DNA of 64,000 nt from Prunus persica (GCF_000346465.2 NC_034014.1:3893385-3957384), one strand, 5' to 3'; counted from the first letter of the stretch, positions 13,149 through 24,913 are shown. Notes: generated by a model from the letters alone, not told the origin. Numbers and translations are program-made.

Positions 13149-13446
13149 TTGACTATCATATTTTATATATTTTGTATCAAAAAGACAAATCTTTGATTTG
13201 TTTCTCTCCATACTATGTACATTCTCTCATTCCTGTATAAGCAGAAAAGGCATGGACCAAATTATGCATGAATTGACTTTCAAGAAAGAAAATTATGCAT
13301 GACATCCTTTTATATATATATATATATATATAATTAGGAAGTACTTCAAACTTAAGATATTAATTAAGTAAGAGACTTGAACTTTTAATATAACATAATT
13401 ATAATCTTATTTTTTCACCCACCTTCACCACTTGAGCTAATTCTTA

Positions 13447-13663
13447 GGGCTCTTTTGGAAATGCTTCTCTAGGAAGCACTTTTACTCATAACCGCTTCTA
13501 GTAAAAATATTTTTATTATAAAAATATTGAAATTTTCATAAATAAAAAATTCAAGTGTTTCATGAAGAAGCACATACCTAGAAGCATTAACGTTATTATA
13601 AGCGTTTTTGGTTGTTAAAAAATGTTTTTAACTGTTCCAGAAGTACTCCCACACAATATGCCC
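13447..13663. mobile_element. Tourist-like (PIF/Harbinger) MITE with TTA duplication
   Basis: A 217-bp element starts GGGCTCTTTTGGAAATGCTTC and ends GAAGTACTCCC...ATGCCC. Both sides carry TTA (13444-13446 and 13664-13666), the usual Tourist/PIF target duplication. The termini are imperfect inverted repeats (GGGC...CTTC). It has no coding frame. Confidence 0.65.
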
Positions 13664-13666
13664 TTA

Positions 13667-16367
13667 GAGCTTCAACCGTAAAATTTACGAACTAAAGTGG
13701 ATAAGGTCAAGCGGATGATTTTCATTGTTCCATGTGTGACATTTTTTTCCCGAGATATGGAACTGTTTATTTATTTTAAGACTTGATAAGCATGCATGCA
13801 TGAAGGCAAAATAGGAATTGTATGAAGCTATATGTTCTCTCATTCTATAGTTATTTTCAAAGAGCTCCCACCATCAGTATGAAAGTGCATGCAATACTTC
13901 TTATATGTTCTTTGATTTAATTCTTATTCATTTTATCTGATTAAAGAAATTTATTGGGGATTTTTACAATTAACGTATTTTTATATACACGCATAATTTG
14001 CTATCTAACCTTTTCTTTCTATGGAAAGTTTCGCAATATTGTTTTGTGCATTTTATAACGTAAAGATCAAATTTAATAGTTACATAAAGGAAATTATATA
14101 GGATGTAATTTTATTTTTCCTTCCAGTGCTAGAAATCTCAATTTTTTAGTCTGTGTCCTTTGTACTCTTTATTCATATTGATCTAATAAATTATATCGCC
14201 TTTTTATAAGAAAAAATATCTCCACTATGATTTTTATTGTTTCATGGTTGAAATGAGTTTATAGTCTTAACAACTGAGACGGGTTGTGTCATGTAACCTA
14301 TTATTTTTACAGGTTGTGTATGCATTTATATTTTCTCACTCGTTACCTTAACAGATGGTGTTGAATTCACATGGCATTATTTACTGGTCGTGTTCAAATG
14401 AAGCTAATTTTCAGATGACATTATACCTGCAAAAACACTACCCGTTTCCAAGTGACAGTAAAGTTTTCTCCATTATTAGGAAGCTGTTTCATTGCACCAA
14501 AACGCACCCAGGTTAAGCTGATGATGATCCTATCACATCACACACATGTCAATTCTCATCTACACTAAATTGAAATTAATTATCAGAACCATAAACTATC
14601 TAAAGCTCCAAGCTGTTCAAGCACTCGAAGAAGTTGTGCATTTAATGCGCAGAGTCTCCTGATGGGAAGAAAAACTTATCTATAACGGGAATAGCACTAT
14701 TTTGCTATCTTCGATCAATAACACAATGACACATAAAAAAGTTATCAGGCTAACAGATGAGATTCGACCAAGGCTGCAGGCCTACCTTTAATTTGCTTAA
14801 TCATGTTAAAAGGTACAGACCCAACCCAATTATATATCCATACTTATGCATGCTCAGTTTTCTAATACTTCATATGAGAATTTATGCGTAAATAAAATGC
14901 CTAGTTGTCACGGTTTAGCAACAATCTTGATTGATTAAATAGGGTAAGTAAAAATGTGCATGGTGGGATGGAGCAAGTGACATTACATCACTAATGACAT
15001 GTTTATTTACGTGGAGTGGGCGAAGTTATGAATCGAGAAAGTTAAAATGTTGATAGAGAACAAATGTGTATGAGATCAACTACGTACTCCAATCAATCTA
15101 ATTTCTGATTTTTAAGGTATTAAATTGCGAATTTTAGTGTAGAACATACATAATTTTTTTATTTGTTACGTATTAGTAAACACATGAAAGTCGAGAATTA
15201 GAATAATATCCATGTGTTTATAAACTCATACAAAATTAAGAATCAGTATAATTTCAATACCCATTCGAGATAAGTAAAAATGTTATAAAATGATGTTTCT
15301 ACTAATGCACAAGAATATGAAAATTATTTTTTTTAAAAAAGAAAAAAAAGAAAAAGAAAAGAAAGTTTGATCCTGTGGACTCTACAAAAGGTAGATTTTG
15401 TTATGAAATCTTTTGTATGTTTTAGGCATGTTGGCTTCAATTTGAATTTTCGTAATTTTGAAGTGTTTTTAAGTTTCTGAGCTCTCTTTGGTTTCTTTTC
15501 GTTTTTTTGGCTCTCTGACATGTCTTATTCTTGAAAGTGAAGTAATGACAACTATCTTTATATAGGCATCAAATTCAGAAAGATTCTGGACCAAAATTTT
15601 CATCAAGAAGAGGAAGAGACAAACAGAAAGAGCCAGAATTAATATAGACATCGAGAAAAAAATAAAATATTGATTTGCTTGTGATTTTGAAAATGAATTC
15701 CCAACCATTTAGTGCAGGCGGGCGATTTTAACTCGGGGCATTGCCTGTGAAGTATATATCACTTTGCATGTAGCATCTCGAAAGTCAAACTCATGGACAA
15801 CATATATTCGTTATTCGATAGCGTGAAAGTATGCGTGATTGTTTGGTCTAACACTTAAATAGGCTGTTGTGATACCATGTTTATAATGTGAATATCTAAC
15901 TTGAAATATAACTGTAAATTCAAAACCATAATGCATGATTTCTATTTTCGATGTGGATTGAATGCTCATCTTCTGCAAGATATTAAATATTATTTGCTTT
16001 GTAAGAATAAGAATAAAATCTCCTTCCATGAAATGCTTGTTATCTTTCAAACATTAGTCCATATACTGAATATTGAGTTATTTTTGTCGTAAATTAACAT
16101 GGTCTGTATTATACCGGCAAAAAAATGAACAAGAAAATAACTATTCTTTTTTTCTTTCTAAAAATTGAATTCGAATTTATAAACTATTTCAACATTGGAA
16201 ACATAAGCACCACTAAACAAAGTGCTTGTTGATGAAAAAAAAAACATTTTAGATTATATCAAAAGTTAAAAACAAAAGGGGAAAAAAGTGGTGTTCGTAG
16301 AGCACACAAACATTTTGTTTTTGTGCATAGCCCATAGACATATTATTGAGCCCATTAGCATCATCAC
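13667..16367. other. Intergenic, no gene seen
   Basis: AT-rich, with scattered stop codons in all frames and only short chance frames. The part up to 16367 includes the presumed 3' untranslated region of the minus-strand dioxygenase gene. The stretches 11989-12642 and 12797-13446 are likewise without a supported gene; the former should include the promoter of the IDM1-like gene. Confidence 0.6.
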
Positions 16368-17974
16368 TTAAACAGCTTCACTAATCTTGAACTTCTCAAG
16401 CCCAACCTTATACCCAACAGTTTTTATGTCTTGCTGCACTTGCTCTTGAAAATCACTGTAAGTAAAAGGCTTGTACTTTGAGCTCCGAATCACACTGCCT
16501 TCACCCGGGAAGACAAAGTAGCAGATTGAAATTCGCTCTTTGTTTTTGTTCACCTTCACTCTGTGCGTCACACTCTTGTATTTGTCATCGCTTATTGCCT
16601 AAAATTTGAACCATTTAAGAAAAAACATATCATCAAACAAATAAGAAAAAAAGCCAAGGAGAACCATCCACCCACTCGCAGGTGAGTGACTTCCAGTCGT
16701 TGATGTATTGTATCTACTACGTTCTCTCCACAAGACATCAACGATTGAAAGTCATTTGCACTTGCGTGGATGACTGTCCCCATAACAAAAATATATAACA
16801 ACTCTAAATTATTTCTCGGAGGACCTGCATCATATCTCCAAGGTTGATAATTAGAGTGTTCGGAATTGGCTTAACAGTAAACCAGTCATTGTCTTTGAGA
16901 ACTTCAAGTCCACCGACGTCATCTTGGTTCAAGATTGAGACCACAGAGCTGTCAGTGTGGACGTCCAAACCCCATGCAGAGTTAGAGTTGGAGCAACGTG
17001 GGTAACGGTAGACACGTACAGAGCCAGTAGAATGTGATAAATTGGCCTTCGATTCTACCGGATCCAAACCAAGGTTCTTTAACATAGCTTCAAATATAGT
17101 TGTGGCAATTCTAGCTAGGTGCTTTCCATATTCTTCTAGCACAAGGCTTGTGAGGCACAAAAAATTTATAACCCTTTGTTAAATAAGTTCATGTATAAAA
17201 AGGAAAGAAAAATTATAGTGAATTTACGCAGAAACACCATTTCACGTACTAGACAAATCACAGTGTGATACGTATGCATAAATTTTATTCACTTTTAATA
17301 AGTGAATATTTGCATGTTTCATGCCACAATTTGCAGTTAAAGAAAGAAAGACTTTTTACCTGTAAAGAGCCCGACAATGTTTAGATGAAAGTTAGAAGAA
17401 AAAATGAGACTTGTTTTGTTTTTTAGGGTAAATACACCCAGCAATCAATCAATTGAAACAAAATTTGAATTGGGTCCAGTTTTACCACACAAAAAATTAA
17501 AAAACGAATAAAAAAAGGGTACCTGAAAGAAGCAACTATGTGATTATCAGCTTGAAATTGATTGAGTTGAGCGATGGGCACGTTGAACCCTTCAACCAAA
17601 TTGATATTCTCCAGAGTACTACCCTTTCTGTGTAAGGCTGCCCCAGATGGAGTAAGGGCAGGGGTGCCCCAGAAGTAGGACAGAGGGCTGGTGATTAGGC
17701 TCTGTTTGGATTCAAAAGGCAGAGAAAAAAACTTTTCCGCATGGTCTTGAAGTTGGCTCAAAAGGGTTGGAGGAACCCCATGGTTTACCAAACGAAAAAT
17801 GCCCCATTGCTCACAGGCCTCACCAAGCTGCTTGCCAAGTTTCAGGCTCTGGAGATCCACCAGGGGTATCGGATCCTCCAAATCATGAACCGGGTCGGCT
17901 TTTTCATCCGAATCTACGATCTGGGTCGAATTGTTGAGTGAACGAAATAGAGGAGGGTAAGACTCAGAAGCCAT
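16368..17974 (-). CDS. 2-oxoglutarate/Fe(II) dioxygenase, gibberellin 2-oxidase-like
   Basis: Three exons on the minus strand, 17974-17523, 17146-16825 and 16598-16368, sum to 1005 nt (334 aa) in phase. The N-terminal DIOX_N part holds IPLVDL and ACEQWGIFRLVNHGVP. The catalytic 2OG-FeII_Oxy domain has the iron triad H214, D216 (HTD) and H270, and the 2OG-binding pair R280-x-S282. Family placement rests on SYFWGTPALTPSG in the N-terminal half and FTYSDFQEQVQQDIKT near the C terminus, which resemble the C20-type gibberellin 2-oxidases; other gibberellin or related oxidases of this superfamily cannot be excluded. If the placement is right, it inactivates gibberellins in the cytosol. The ATG at 17974 is the first in-frame one; the open frame continues upstream without an ATG. 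Intron 1 separates the substrate half from the catalytic half. Confidence 0.87.
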
Positions 17975-18448
17975 TTTTTTGCAGAGATTGAAGTCATCTT
18001 CTCGGCCAGGCTGCTTATAGCACTGAGGAGCAGCCAAGGTTCATGAAGGTGACAGTAACTATTTTTTAGTGAGACCGAGACATTTGTTTATTCTTGGAGT
18101 GGGACCAGGGCGTTGTTTTTACGTGTTTTGCTGGTGACACCTGTCCCATGGTCCCTCCTGTGTCGTGTCTCTAATGACTATCCCTCTGACCCCCGCAATC
18201 TAAAAAAAAGGGGACCTATGATGTATAGTAAAGGTACCCCCTTTAAATCAGTCGTATCATAGGTTTGTCTCAGATATCGCACATGTGCAATTTTTTACTG
18301 ATTCATATTTAATCATAATTAACTTAAGCGATTAAGAGTATTTATTCACGTATAAAATATCTAATACGAATTTCTTACAATAAGTTTTCTAGATCATTTG
18401 TTGGTACGAGTCTTCAATTATTGGTGGGGTCATCGATCTTATAATAAA

Positions 18449-18596
18449 GGAAAATGCTAGGGAGACCAACTTTAGATACCAACTTGTGTACCAACTCTCT
18501 AATAGAGTGTGGGACCCATTGTATTGGTGGGCTCCACCTCTATTAGAGAGTTGGTACACAAGTTGGTATCTAAAGTTGGTCTCCCTAGCATGACCC
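18449..18596. mobile_element. Mutator-like MITE, almost a perfect palindrome, 9-bp TSD
   Basis: Two 54-bp arms (18454-18507 and 18538-18591) are exact inverted copies around a 30-base centre that is itself partly palindromic. The element starts GGAAAATGCTAGGGAG and ends CTCCCTAGCATGACCC. It is flanked by TATAATAAA at 18440-18448 and again at 18597-18605, a perfect 9-bp duplication as made by Mutator-type transposases. It lies upstream of the dioxygenase gene, about 480 bp from its start codon, and could form a strong hairpin if transcribed. Confidence 0.85.
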
Positions 18597-18921
18597 TATA
18601 ATAAATCTTAAATCAATCAACCTGCAACATTTTATACTTACTTGTATGACCTTCCAACGGTACAAAAAGGCAATCAAATTTACCATATTCATGCAATGAC
18701 TTTTATTTCATTACCTTCCCACATATCAGATGGGTTATTGACAATATAACAATTTACTATATTTTATGGCACGTGGTTGATTTTGTCTAGCTAGTTGCTC
18801 GGTTAGTCAATAATATGACTTTTATTTCCTTACCTTCCCGCATCTCGAATGGGTTATTGACAATTTAATAATTATAAAGGTGTTGAATATTTTGTTAGAT
18901 CCATTAATATCATTTTATTCT

Positions 18922-19059
18922 GTTTTTTAAGAACTTGTCATATTGAAATGAGCGATAATATATTAAACTCACATATACTACACGAATACTAGGACTCGAA
19001 CTTAAAATTCTACTTAAAGAAATAATTATTATAAATCACCACACTAACAGGTGATTTAG
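18922..19059 (-). mobile_element. tRNA-derived SINE, minus strand
   Basis: Read on the minus strand it shows the pol III B-box core AGTTCGAGTCCTA, followed by GTGAGTTTAATATATTATCGC and a short A-rich tail (TTTTTT at 18923 on the plus strand). The same layout occurs at 21926-22069 and 57009-57160, so this is one SINE family with three copies in the window. This copy is the most diverged. Confidence 0.6.
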
Positions 19060-19519
19060 AAAAGAAAAACTAGCGGAGAAATAGTACCTTTTTAGACAAT
19101 TTTCTTGCATCCATTTAAATGTCCTCCTGAGATCTTTGGCACTTTCGCTGGACCCCGGTCGATCTTAAAAAGTTATTGAAAGCAGCTCTTTTTGAGACAA
19201 TAAATTTTGTCCTTTGTTAATCACACAAATTTTCTATATATAAAAGAACTCTTAATATGATTATTTGTCCCCTTTATGAATAGTACAAAACACAAAGGTC
19301 CAAAAAAAAGCAAAAGGTCAAAAAAAAAGGGCCCAAACTGCAAGACAAAACCCAAGTTATCCTTTGAAGCTAGAATCCATGGAGGCCCAAATTTAAAACC
19401 GAATTTATGGTGGGCCCGGCTTGCGGCACCGACTCGAAAATCCGGATTGTTCTGAAATACCAAAGCATCTCTCTTCTCTCGTATAAAACATGGATTAGGA
19501 GAACTTGTACTGAGTTTGT

Positions 19520-19592
19520 TTAACACCGGTGCCAGTTAGCACCTCGGAGAAGTTGAAGTTGAGGACAACTAAGCCTACTGTCTGCGGCGCAG
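19520..19592 (+). other. Probable 5' untranslated exon of the PHF5A gene
   Basis: A donor GCGGCGCAG|GTTAGC at 19592/19593 and an acceptor TATGCAG|GTCAAT at 20502/20503 would join a leader exon to the coding exon with its ATG at 20524. The 5' boundary is approximate. A single intron in the leader, with an uninterrupted coding exon, is common for this gene in plants. The intron (19593-20502) contains no supported gene. Confidence 0.55.
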
Positions 19593-20523
19593 GTTAGCCC
19601 TCTGCCAGAGACTTTATTTATGTTATCTTCGTTTTGTGAGTTTGGTTTAGAAATGTGGTTAGTATTGAAAAGAAATTGTTTTTGGTATTTGGGTTTTTGT
19701 TTTTTTCTCCAAAATTTGTGGCTTAGGTGTTGGCAATTGAAAAGAAATTGTTTTTGCTATTGAATTTGATTGATGTTCTTATCATGCTTTGTGGTTGTTG
19801 CTTTATTTGATGGCTCATGTAAATTTAACGTGCTCTGTCTGCACAAAGTTCTCTGTGATTTGTGGTCATGTTTTCTAGATTGAAGAAATACTTTGTTGGG
19901 TATCTTTCAAGTAAAATATTGACGGTTTAACAACGCAACATGTTAAATGGGTATTTGGATTTATATTATGTTAACATATAGTTACCGACATGTTATTTTG
20001 TATTAGACTGTGTGACAGAGAATATATTAATCGTCATGTATTTGATTTTTAATTACTACTTTAAATGTTTGAGCTTTGTCTCATATCAATTCCGAATTTG
20101 AATAAAAAAATTGGGTCCCTTTCCTCCATTTGATGTCTTCAATTCAAGTCTACTGAGGCCACCAGTTGATTGCATTCATGTTCGCTGCAGATTACTTGCT
20201 CTCCTCTGAAACTTGGTCATTCTACAAGAATGGCGTCTGCCCATGTGACTTTGGTTTTGTATCTGGTTCTGATGGGGTCTGTTTTGTTCTATTGTTTGTT
20301 CCTATGCTTTGGCGTGACTTTGTTCCCTCCTTGAGTGGCAGGTTGTGTGCTTGTTCGTTTCTCTATGTTGGCTTTTCGGTTGTTCTTCATGTTGGTCCTG
20401 CCAGTGTTTTGTAGTCTAGCTTCTTTAAATTCATTCATTTATAGAAAAAACTTCCATATTTAAATGCTAATAAGACCATCCAACATGGGTATGTCTATGC
20501 AGGTCAATACAAAATAGAGAGGG

Positions 20524-20856
20524 ATGGCCAAGCATCACCCTGATCTGATTATGTGCAGGAAGCAACCCGGGATCGCCATCGGGCGGCTGTGCGAGAAGTG
20601 TGATGGCAAGTGCGTCATCTGTGATTCCTACGTTCGTCCTTGCACACTTGTGAGGGTTTGTGATGAATGCAACTACGGATCTTTTCAAGGCCGGTGCGTT
20701 ATCTGTGGAGGAGTTGGAATTTCAGATGCCTACTATTGCAAAGAGTGTACACAACAAGAGAAGGATAGGGATGGATGTCCAAAGATAGTAAATTTAGGCA
20801 GTGCCAAAACTGACCTCTTTTATGAAAGAAAGAAATATGGATTTAAGAAAAGATGA
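20524..20856 (+). CDS. PHF5A: PHD finger-like protein 5A / Rds3, SF3b subunit
   Basis: One uninterrupted coding exon of 110 aa, the exact size of this very conserved eukaryotic protein. It starts [16 protein letters not shown] and is built around paired CxxC motifs (CEKC, CVIC, CDEC, CVIC, CKEC) that bind three zinc ions in a knotted fold. PHF5A sits in the SF3b part of the U2 snRNP, next to SF3B1, and helps recognise the intron branch point in the nucleus. The sequence looks intact, with a basic C terminus (KKYGFKKR). Plants often keep two near-identical copies, so another may exist elsewhere. Confidence 0.97.
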   Translation: MAKHHPDLIMCRKQPGIAIGRLCEKCDGKCVICDSYVRPCTLVRVCDECNYGSFQGRCVICGGVGISDAYYCKECTQQEKDRDGCPKIVNLGSAKTDLFYERKKYGFKKR

Positions 20857-21925
20857 TCATAAGCATCATCACATGTACTTTGATTTTGTATATTATCTAC
20901 TTGGGTAGATTATGGCATTACTAAATCTTGGATCATGTTTATGCAAACAGGAACACGTGTTTAGAGACCCCCTTGCTGTATTTGGCTAGTCCTCATGAAA
21001 CAAAGGATGTGTGTGTGTTTCATGTTAGGATTTGTAACACGATATCTACAAAGCGAGGAATTAGATCAATTAATGGGGTTTGATGATCTCATATTTATTT
21101 ATTTTCTCTCTTATTCCCGACTTCCGATTTATAACTTTTTCTACTTCGAGTAAAACATATCACAAAATAGTATGAAGTACCATAAGAATACGCAGAGAAG
21201 TCAGAATGGAGAATTGTCACCATCAATTTTGTATGCTTGTTTTTGGTTGCCGACTTCAAAACGATGAGTGACCATGGAATCAATCAAAACCACAAGCTGA
21301 ACGTTATTACGCTAAGTAAAAATATAACTTTTAGTGAAATACATGGCTACAGATTCATATATATATATATATATATGAATCCTAGTGTTTTAACTTTGAT
21401 GGCCGAAGGCCAAAATGGAAAGCGTATGTCACTTGAAGAGGTCCAATTCTTGTCAAGTCACTCAAGAAACAAAAGAGAAAAGGAAATGGTGACAATTAGG
21501 ATGATCTCACCATAGCAATGTGTCGACTAACCAACAAGCAAGCGTAATGCATATGCTTGTAAAACCAATTGTAGGCTGTAGCTATAGGTGCTTTACCTAT
21601 TTACATCAAGCCCATATGCTTAACAATAGTTAATTTCTTAAATGGATGAAGCTTCCCTGCTCGCAGGTAGCTTGGTAAGGCTCAGTGGATGAAGCTTTTC
21701 AGCTCTTGCATAGACTTCTCTAGGTTCATATTCCCTTTCCATGCAAATCTTCATTGCAAAGTTCAAACGCATAATGGAAGCTAACTCTTCGTCTGTGTTA
21801 TGTATGGGGTGGGCATTTGAATCAATGAACATAAGGATTGAACCGAAATAATCAGAAAATTTGTGTTGACACCAAGAAAAAAAAAGTTTTGATTCTATTT
21901 ATGGGTTTAAGCATTACAAGCAAAT

Positions 21926-22069
21926 GACTCACTAGTGTAGTGTTTTGAAGCAATTGCTCCCCCATAACCTTTTCTAGGTTTGAGTCCTAACATCTGTGTA
22001 GTGTGTGTGAGTTTAATATGTTATCGCCCTCTCAATAAGAAATGTCCTTTAAAAAAAAAACAAAAAAAA
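21926..22069 (+). mobile_element. tRNA-derived SINE, plus strand
   Basis: GACTCACTAGTGTAGTG (A-box region), then GGTTTGAGTCCTAACATC (B box close to GGTTCGANTCC), then GTGTGTGAGTTTAATATG and an A-rich tail. It is the same family as the copies at 18922-19059 and 57009-57160. It lies in a gene-free stretch. Confidence 0.7.
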
Positions 22070-22238
22070 TAAAACTTTAGTCCAAACCTAATTGAATTGG
22101 TGGTATTAATTTTACTTTCAAAAAATATCCAAATCATTTTGTAGGCCCAATTTATATCCAAATTCATTTAGGCCTAACTTATACCCAACTAACCCTAAGG
22201 CCCAATTGATACTCTTAATTACTTCACCGAGTTATTTT

Positions 22239-22393
22239 TATAGTGAGGGCTTTATGTATGGCGGCCCTTAGGTAAGGTTTTATTTCTTAATCGTTGGATC
22301 AAGTTAACTAATTTGATCAAAGAGCTAACCAATTTGATCTAACAGTAAGAGATAAGGTCTCACTTAAGGGCCATATATAAGGCTCTCACTATA
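22239..22393. mobile_element. Foldback MITE
   Basis: TATAGTGAGGGCTTTATG on the left is matched, inverted, by CATATATAAGGCTCTCACTATA on the right (about 18 shared positions), and the matching continues inward through GGCCCTTA and GTTGGATCAA. Total about 155 bp. No coding frame; target-site duplication not resolved. Confidence 0.65.
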
Positions 22394-23073
22394 GAATTCT
22401 CATTACTCCACCAACACCGGTGTCAGTTTGGTACCAAACCACAAACCAAACCAAATTGAGCTAATCAATCTGTTTGGACTGAATCAGAAATGCGGCTACG
22501 ATTTGGTTGATGGTTTAGGGAATCGAATCGTGTCCACTCCTAACCTTAGCGTTATGTCATCAATATTTTGGGCAAGCCAATATTTGTCTTTGTATTTGGG
22601 TGACATTGTAGCACTTCATCGCCAGACGAGGACTGAAAAAAAGCCACTTTTGAAAACAAGTTGCTGGCTTTTCCTTTTCTGGTAAAAGAAGCGATCATTC
22701 AGGACAGCAACCCCGTTGACCTTTAAAAATCGATGGACATATATATCTTCAAATGCACTCACACACAATCTCGAGATGGTCTTGCCTTTGTTCATTCATG
22801 TGTTAACGTGACAGCCATGATTTATAAACGTAGTCAACTCCTGTCCTAACAATCCAATAATAATAATAAAAATATTATATAAATATGCAATCACTTTGTT
22901 AAACGGGTCTAGCTTAGTGAAAAAGAGTATTGACATATTCGAACCTCTAACATCTTGATTGTGTGTGAGAAACTCTTCTCCTCTAAGTTAGAATATTGCT
23001 TCTACTAAAAAACGTGCAAACACTTTGTGCCACGTCTTATGTCTTCAACAAAAGCCAAATATATTGTTGAACG

Positions 23074-23081
23074 TATAAATA
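23074..23081 (+). promoter_or_regulatory. TATA box of the PSY-type gene
   Basis: TATAAATA lies 76 bp before the start codon. This would place the transcript start near 23105 and give a leader of about 45 nt that ends in an uninterrupted GA run. Confidence 0.6.
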
Positions 23082-23130
23082 CAGCAATGATATTGGTCTC
23101 CCCTATATATCCTTCTGCTTCTGGATCACA

Positions 23131-23149
23131 GAGAGAGAGAGAGAGAGAG
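23131..23149. repeat. (GA)n microsatellite abutting the PSY start codon
   Basis: About ten GA units run straight into the ATG, so length changes alter the leader but not the reading frame. Confidence 0.9.
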
Positions 23150-24146
23150 ATGGGATTTGGAGGCAGTCGGCTGTGCTTGTGTCTCTTGCTTGCCTTTGCT
23201 TTAATCTCCTCTGCCCGGAACAACATTCCATTTTCAGGTACGCATGCATGTTGATTTCTTCTCTATACCTATATACCTATATATATATATATATATATAT
23301 CCTCAAAACTCATTGCATAAGATGAGCAACTGAGTTTTGTGGACATGGGTTGGGGAAAAAAAAACCATGATTTCCAAAACCATTTAATTTTATTCAAACC
23401 CAAGTATATATAGAGGAGTTCTGTAAAAACTAGAGATATAGAGGAGGAGAATCATTTTGTTGGAAATTAAATCTAAAGTTCTGCATATATTTGTCTCATT
23501 ATGATATACAATAATATATTATTATTAATTAAATCATGATCAAGATTAATCTTTTAAATTTTTTTCATTGAGCACCGTCAGGTATCCGTTGTTTGAGTCT
23601 GGAATCAATTGGGAAAATGGGGGGAGGAGGGTTTGAAGTTCGTGCAACACCAGCTTGGTTTTTGGCTTCACTGTCTCTCATCTCATGCATCCATATATGT
23701 TTGTCTCTTTTATATGCATTCTATATTTGCTAGTGGTGCTTAATTAGGACACTAGTGTCACAGACTAATTGAGACTCAATATAATATAGTTATGTATGTT
23801 GTCAGATTGTATGTCAACGTAAGAGTTATGTTGTTAAACTGTGAGTCTAAATCATTGATTAAATTCATAGTTTCACAATAACTATATGTGTGGGAAGATT
23901 TCATGGACTAAAGATTATGCAATGAAGGCTAATAATTAGTCTTTTTCTTTGTTTTGTGTTTTGCTGGTGTGTTTCGTTACATTGTTAATAGATGGTGAGG
24001 TGCTAGTGGCCATGGAGGGTAGATCTTTGATGGTGAGGACAGACGACTACAGTGACCCAACTGCTAATCGTGGGCATGATCCCTCGTCCTCCTCCTCCTC
24101 CTTCTCTAGAGCCAAGGCTGGGGGCCGCGGTGGCCGAAAAGGCTAG
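23150..24146 (+). CDS. PSY-type tyrosine-sulfated peptide hormone precursor
   Basis: Two exons, 23150-23237 and 23992-24146, sum to 243 nt (80 aa). The first exon encodes a hydrophobic secretion signal (LCLCLLLAFALISSA, about residues 8-22). The second exon contains DDYSDPTANRGHDP with Tyr49 after Asp48, matching the PSY family core DY-x-DP-x-AN-x-x-HDP; the Asp before the Tyr is what tyrosylprotein sulfotransferase requires. A Ser run and a basic GGRGGRKG tail follow. PSY peptides are secreted, sulfated and glycosylated, and act through leucine-rich receptor kinases on cell expansion and stress responses. The junction TTTTCAG|GTACGC ... TTAATAG|AT restores the Asp codon. The start codon directly abuts (GA)n. 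The family is fairly certain; the specific member number is not. Confidence 0.9.
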
Positions 24147-24596
24147 CTAGGTTGAAGAGGCACATATTGCTCTATAATATATATAAACATGTTTTCGTTT
24201 TCTTTAATTGGCTTAACCAAAGTTTGTGCTTACATGGCTCTTGTTTTGCGTTGTATGTATGAACTTAATATGGCCATGGCAGATTCACTTGAAAATGATT
24301 CAAAAATTTAATTATATAGATTTCGAGTTGTGTAACGAGTCATATCGGAAATTGAAAAAGTTGATATATATTCCAAATTCATATTTCTTATAAAGCTAGC
24401 TATGGGTATGGAATTGTTAATATTGTAAAGTGCAAATTCCACTTTTATATTTATAAAAAAAGAACAGAAAAAAAGAAACCAGAACCATATTATAATTCAA
24501 CCTGGTTAGGTTTGGAAACACTAGAAACGGGGACCAATGTAATTAAGTTCATCCGAAACGTTTTGCCCAAGCAAATGCTTCGTGTCAACAGGTGTA

Positions 24597-24618
24597 ACAC
24601 GTGGAAACTACCACGTGT
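24597..24618. promoter_or_regulatory. Palindromic double G-box upstream of the NDA gene
   Basis: ACACGTGG and CCACGTGT form a perfect inverted pair separated by six bases, 168 bp upstream of the start codon. Each half contains the CACGTG G-box bound by bZIP and bHLH factors. Arabidopsis NDA1 is known to be light-regulated; that this site mediates such control here is inferred. Confidence 0.6.
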
Positions 24619-24715
24619 ACAAGCTGTAAACACTCTGCCACAAATTTAGCACAGCAGCAGAAAACGACACCCGATATTGTTGGAAGCTTCTTCTCCTTCT
24701 TCAAGCTTCACATAT

Positions 24716-24913
24716 ATGTGCTGCAGATCACTCGCTGCTCCCAATACTCATTTCACTAAACGACGCCGTAATCCTCCAGTACCCTATGGCTTGGTTCAGA
24801 AGCCTCATCCAAGTCTCAGCCACCGCCAGATCAGCGACCAAACCCAGAATTTCAGACCCATTTTCTTACACTCTGCTCTCGCGCTTCAGCTCGGAGCCGG
24901 CTCCGATCCATGA
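24716..24913 (+). other. Possible overlapping upstream ORF of the NDA gene
   Basis: An ATG at 24716 opens a frame that ends at 24913, overlapping the NDA start (24786) in another frame. If transcription begins upstream of 24716, this ORF could reduce translation of the main one. The transcript start is not visible, so this is uncertain. Confidence 0.35.

Larger units (their letters stand above)
20857..23073. other. Intergenic between PHF5A and the PSY gene
   Basis: Apart from the SINE and MITE listed separately, nothing functional is seen. A minus-strand open frame at 21638-21832 has a protein-like composition but no recognisable domain, neighbours or splice context; it might be a gene fragment. 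Confidence 0.5.

Noticed and set aside
21638..21832. Minus-strand frame of 64 aa with protein-like composition
   Set aside because: No recognisable domain, no splice partners and no promoter signals; at best a gene fragment.
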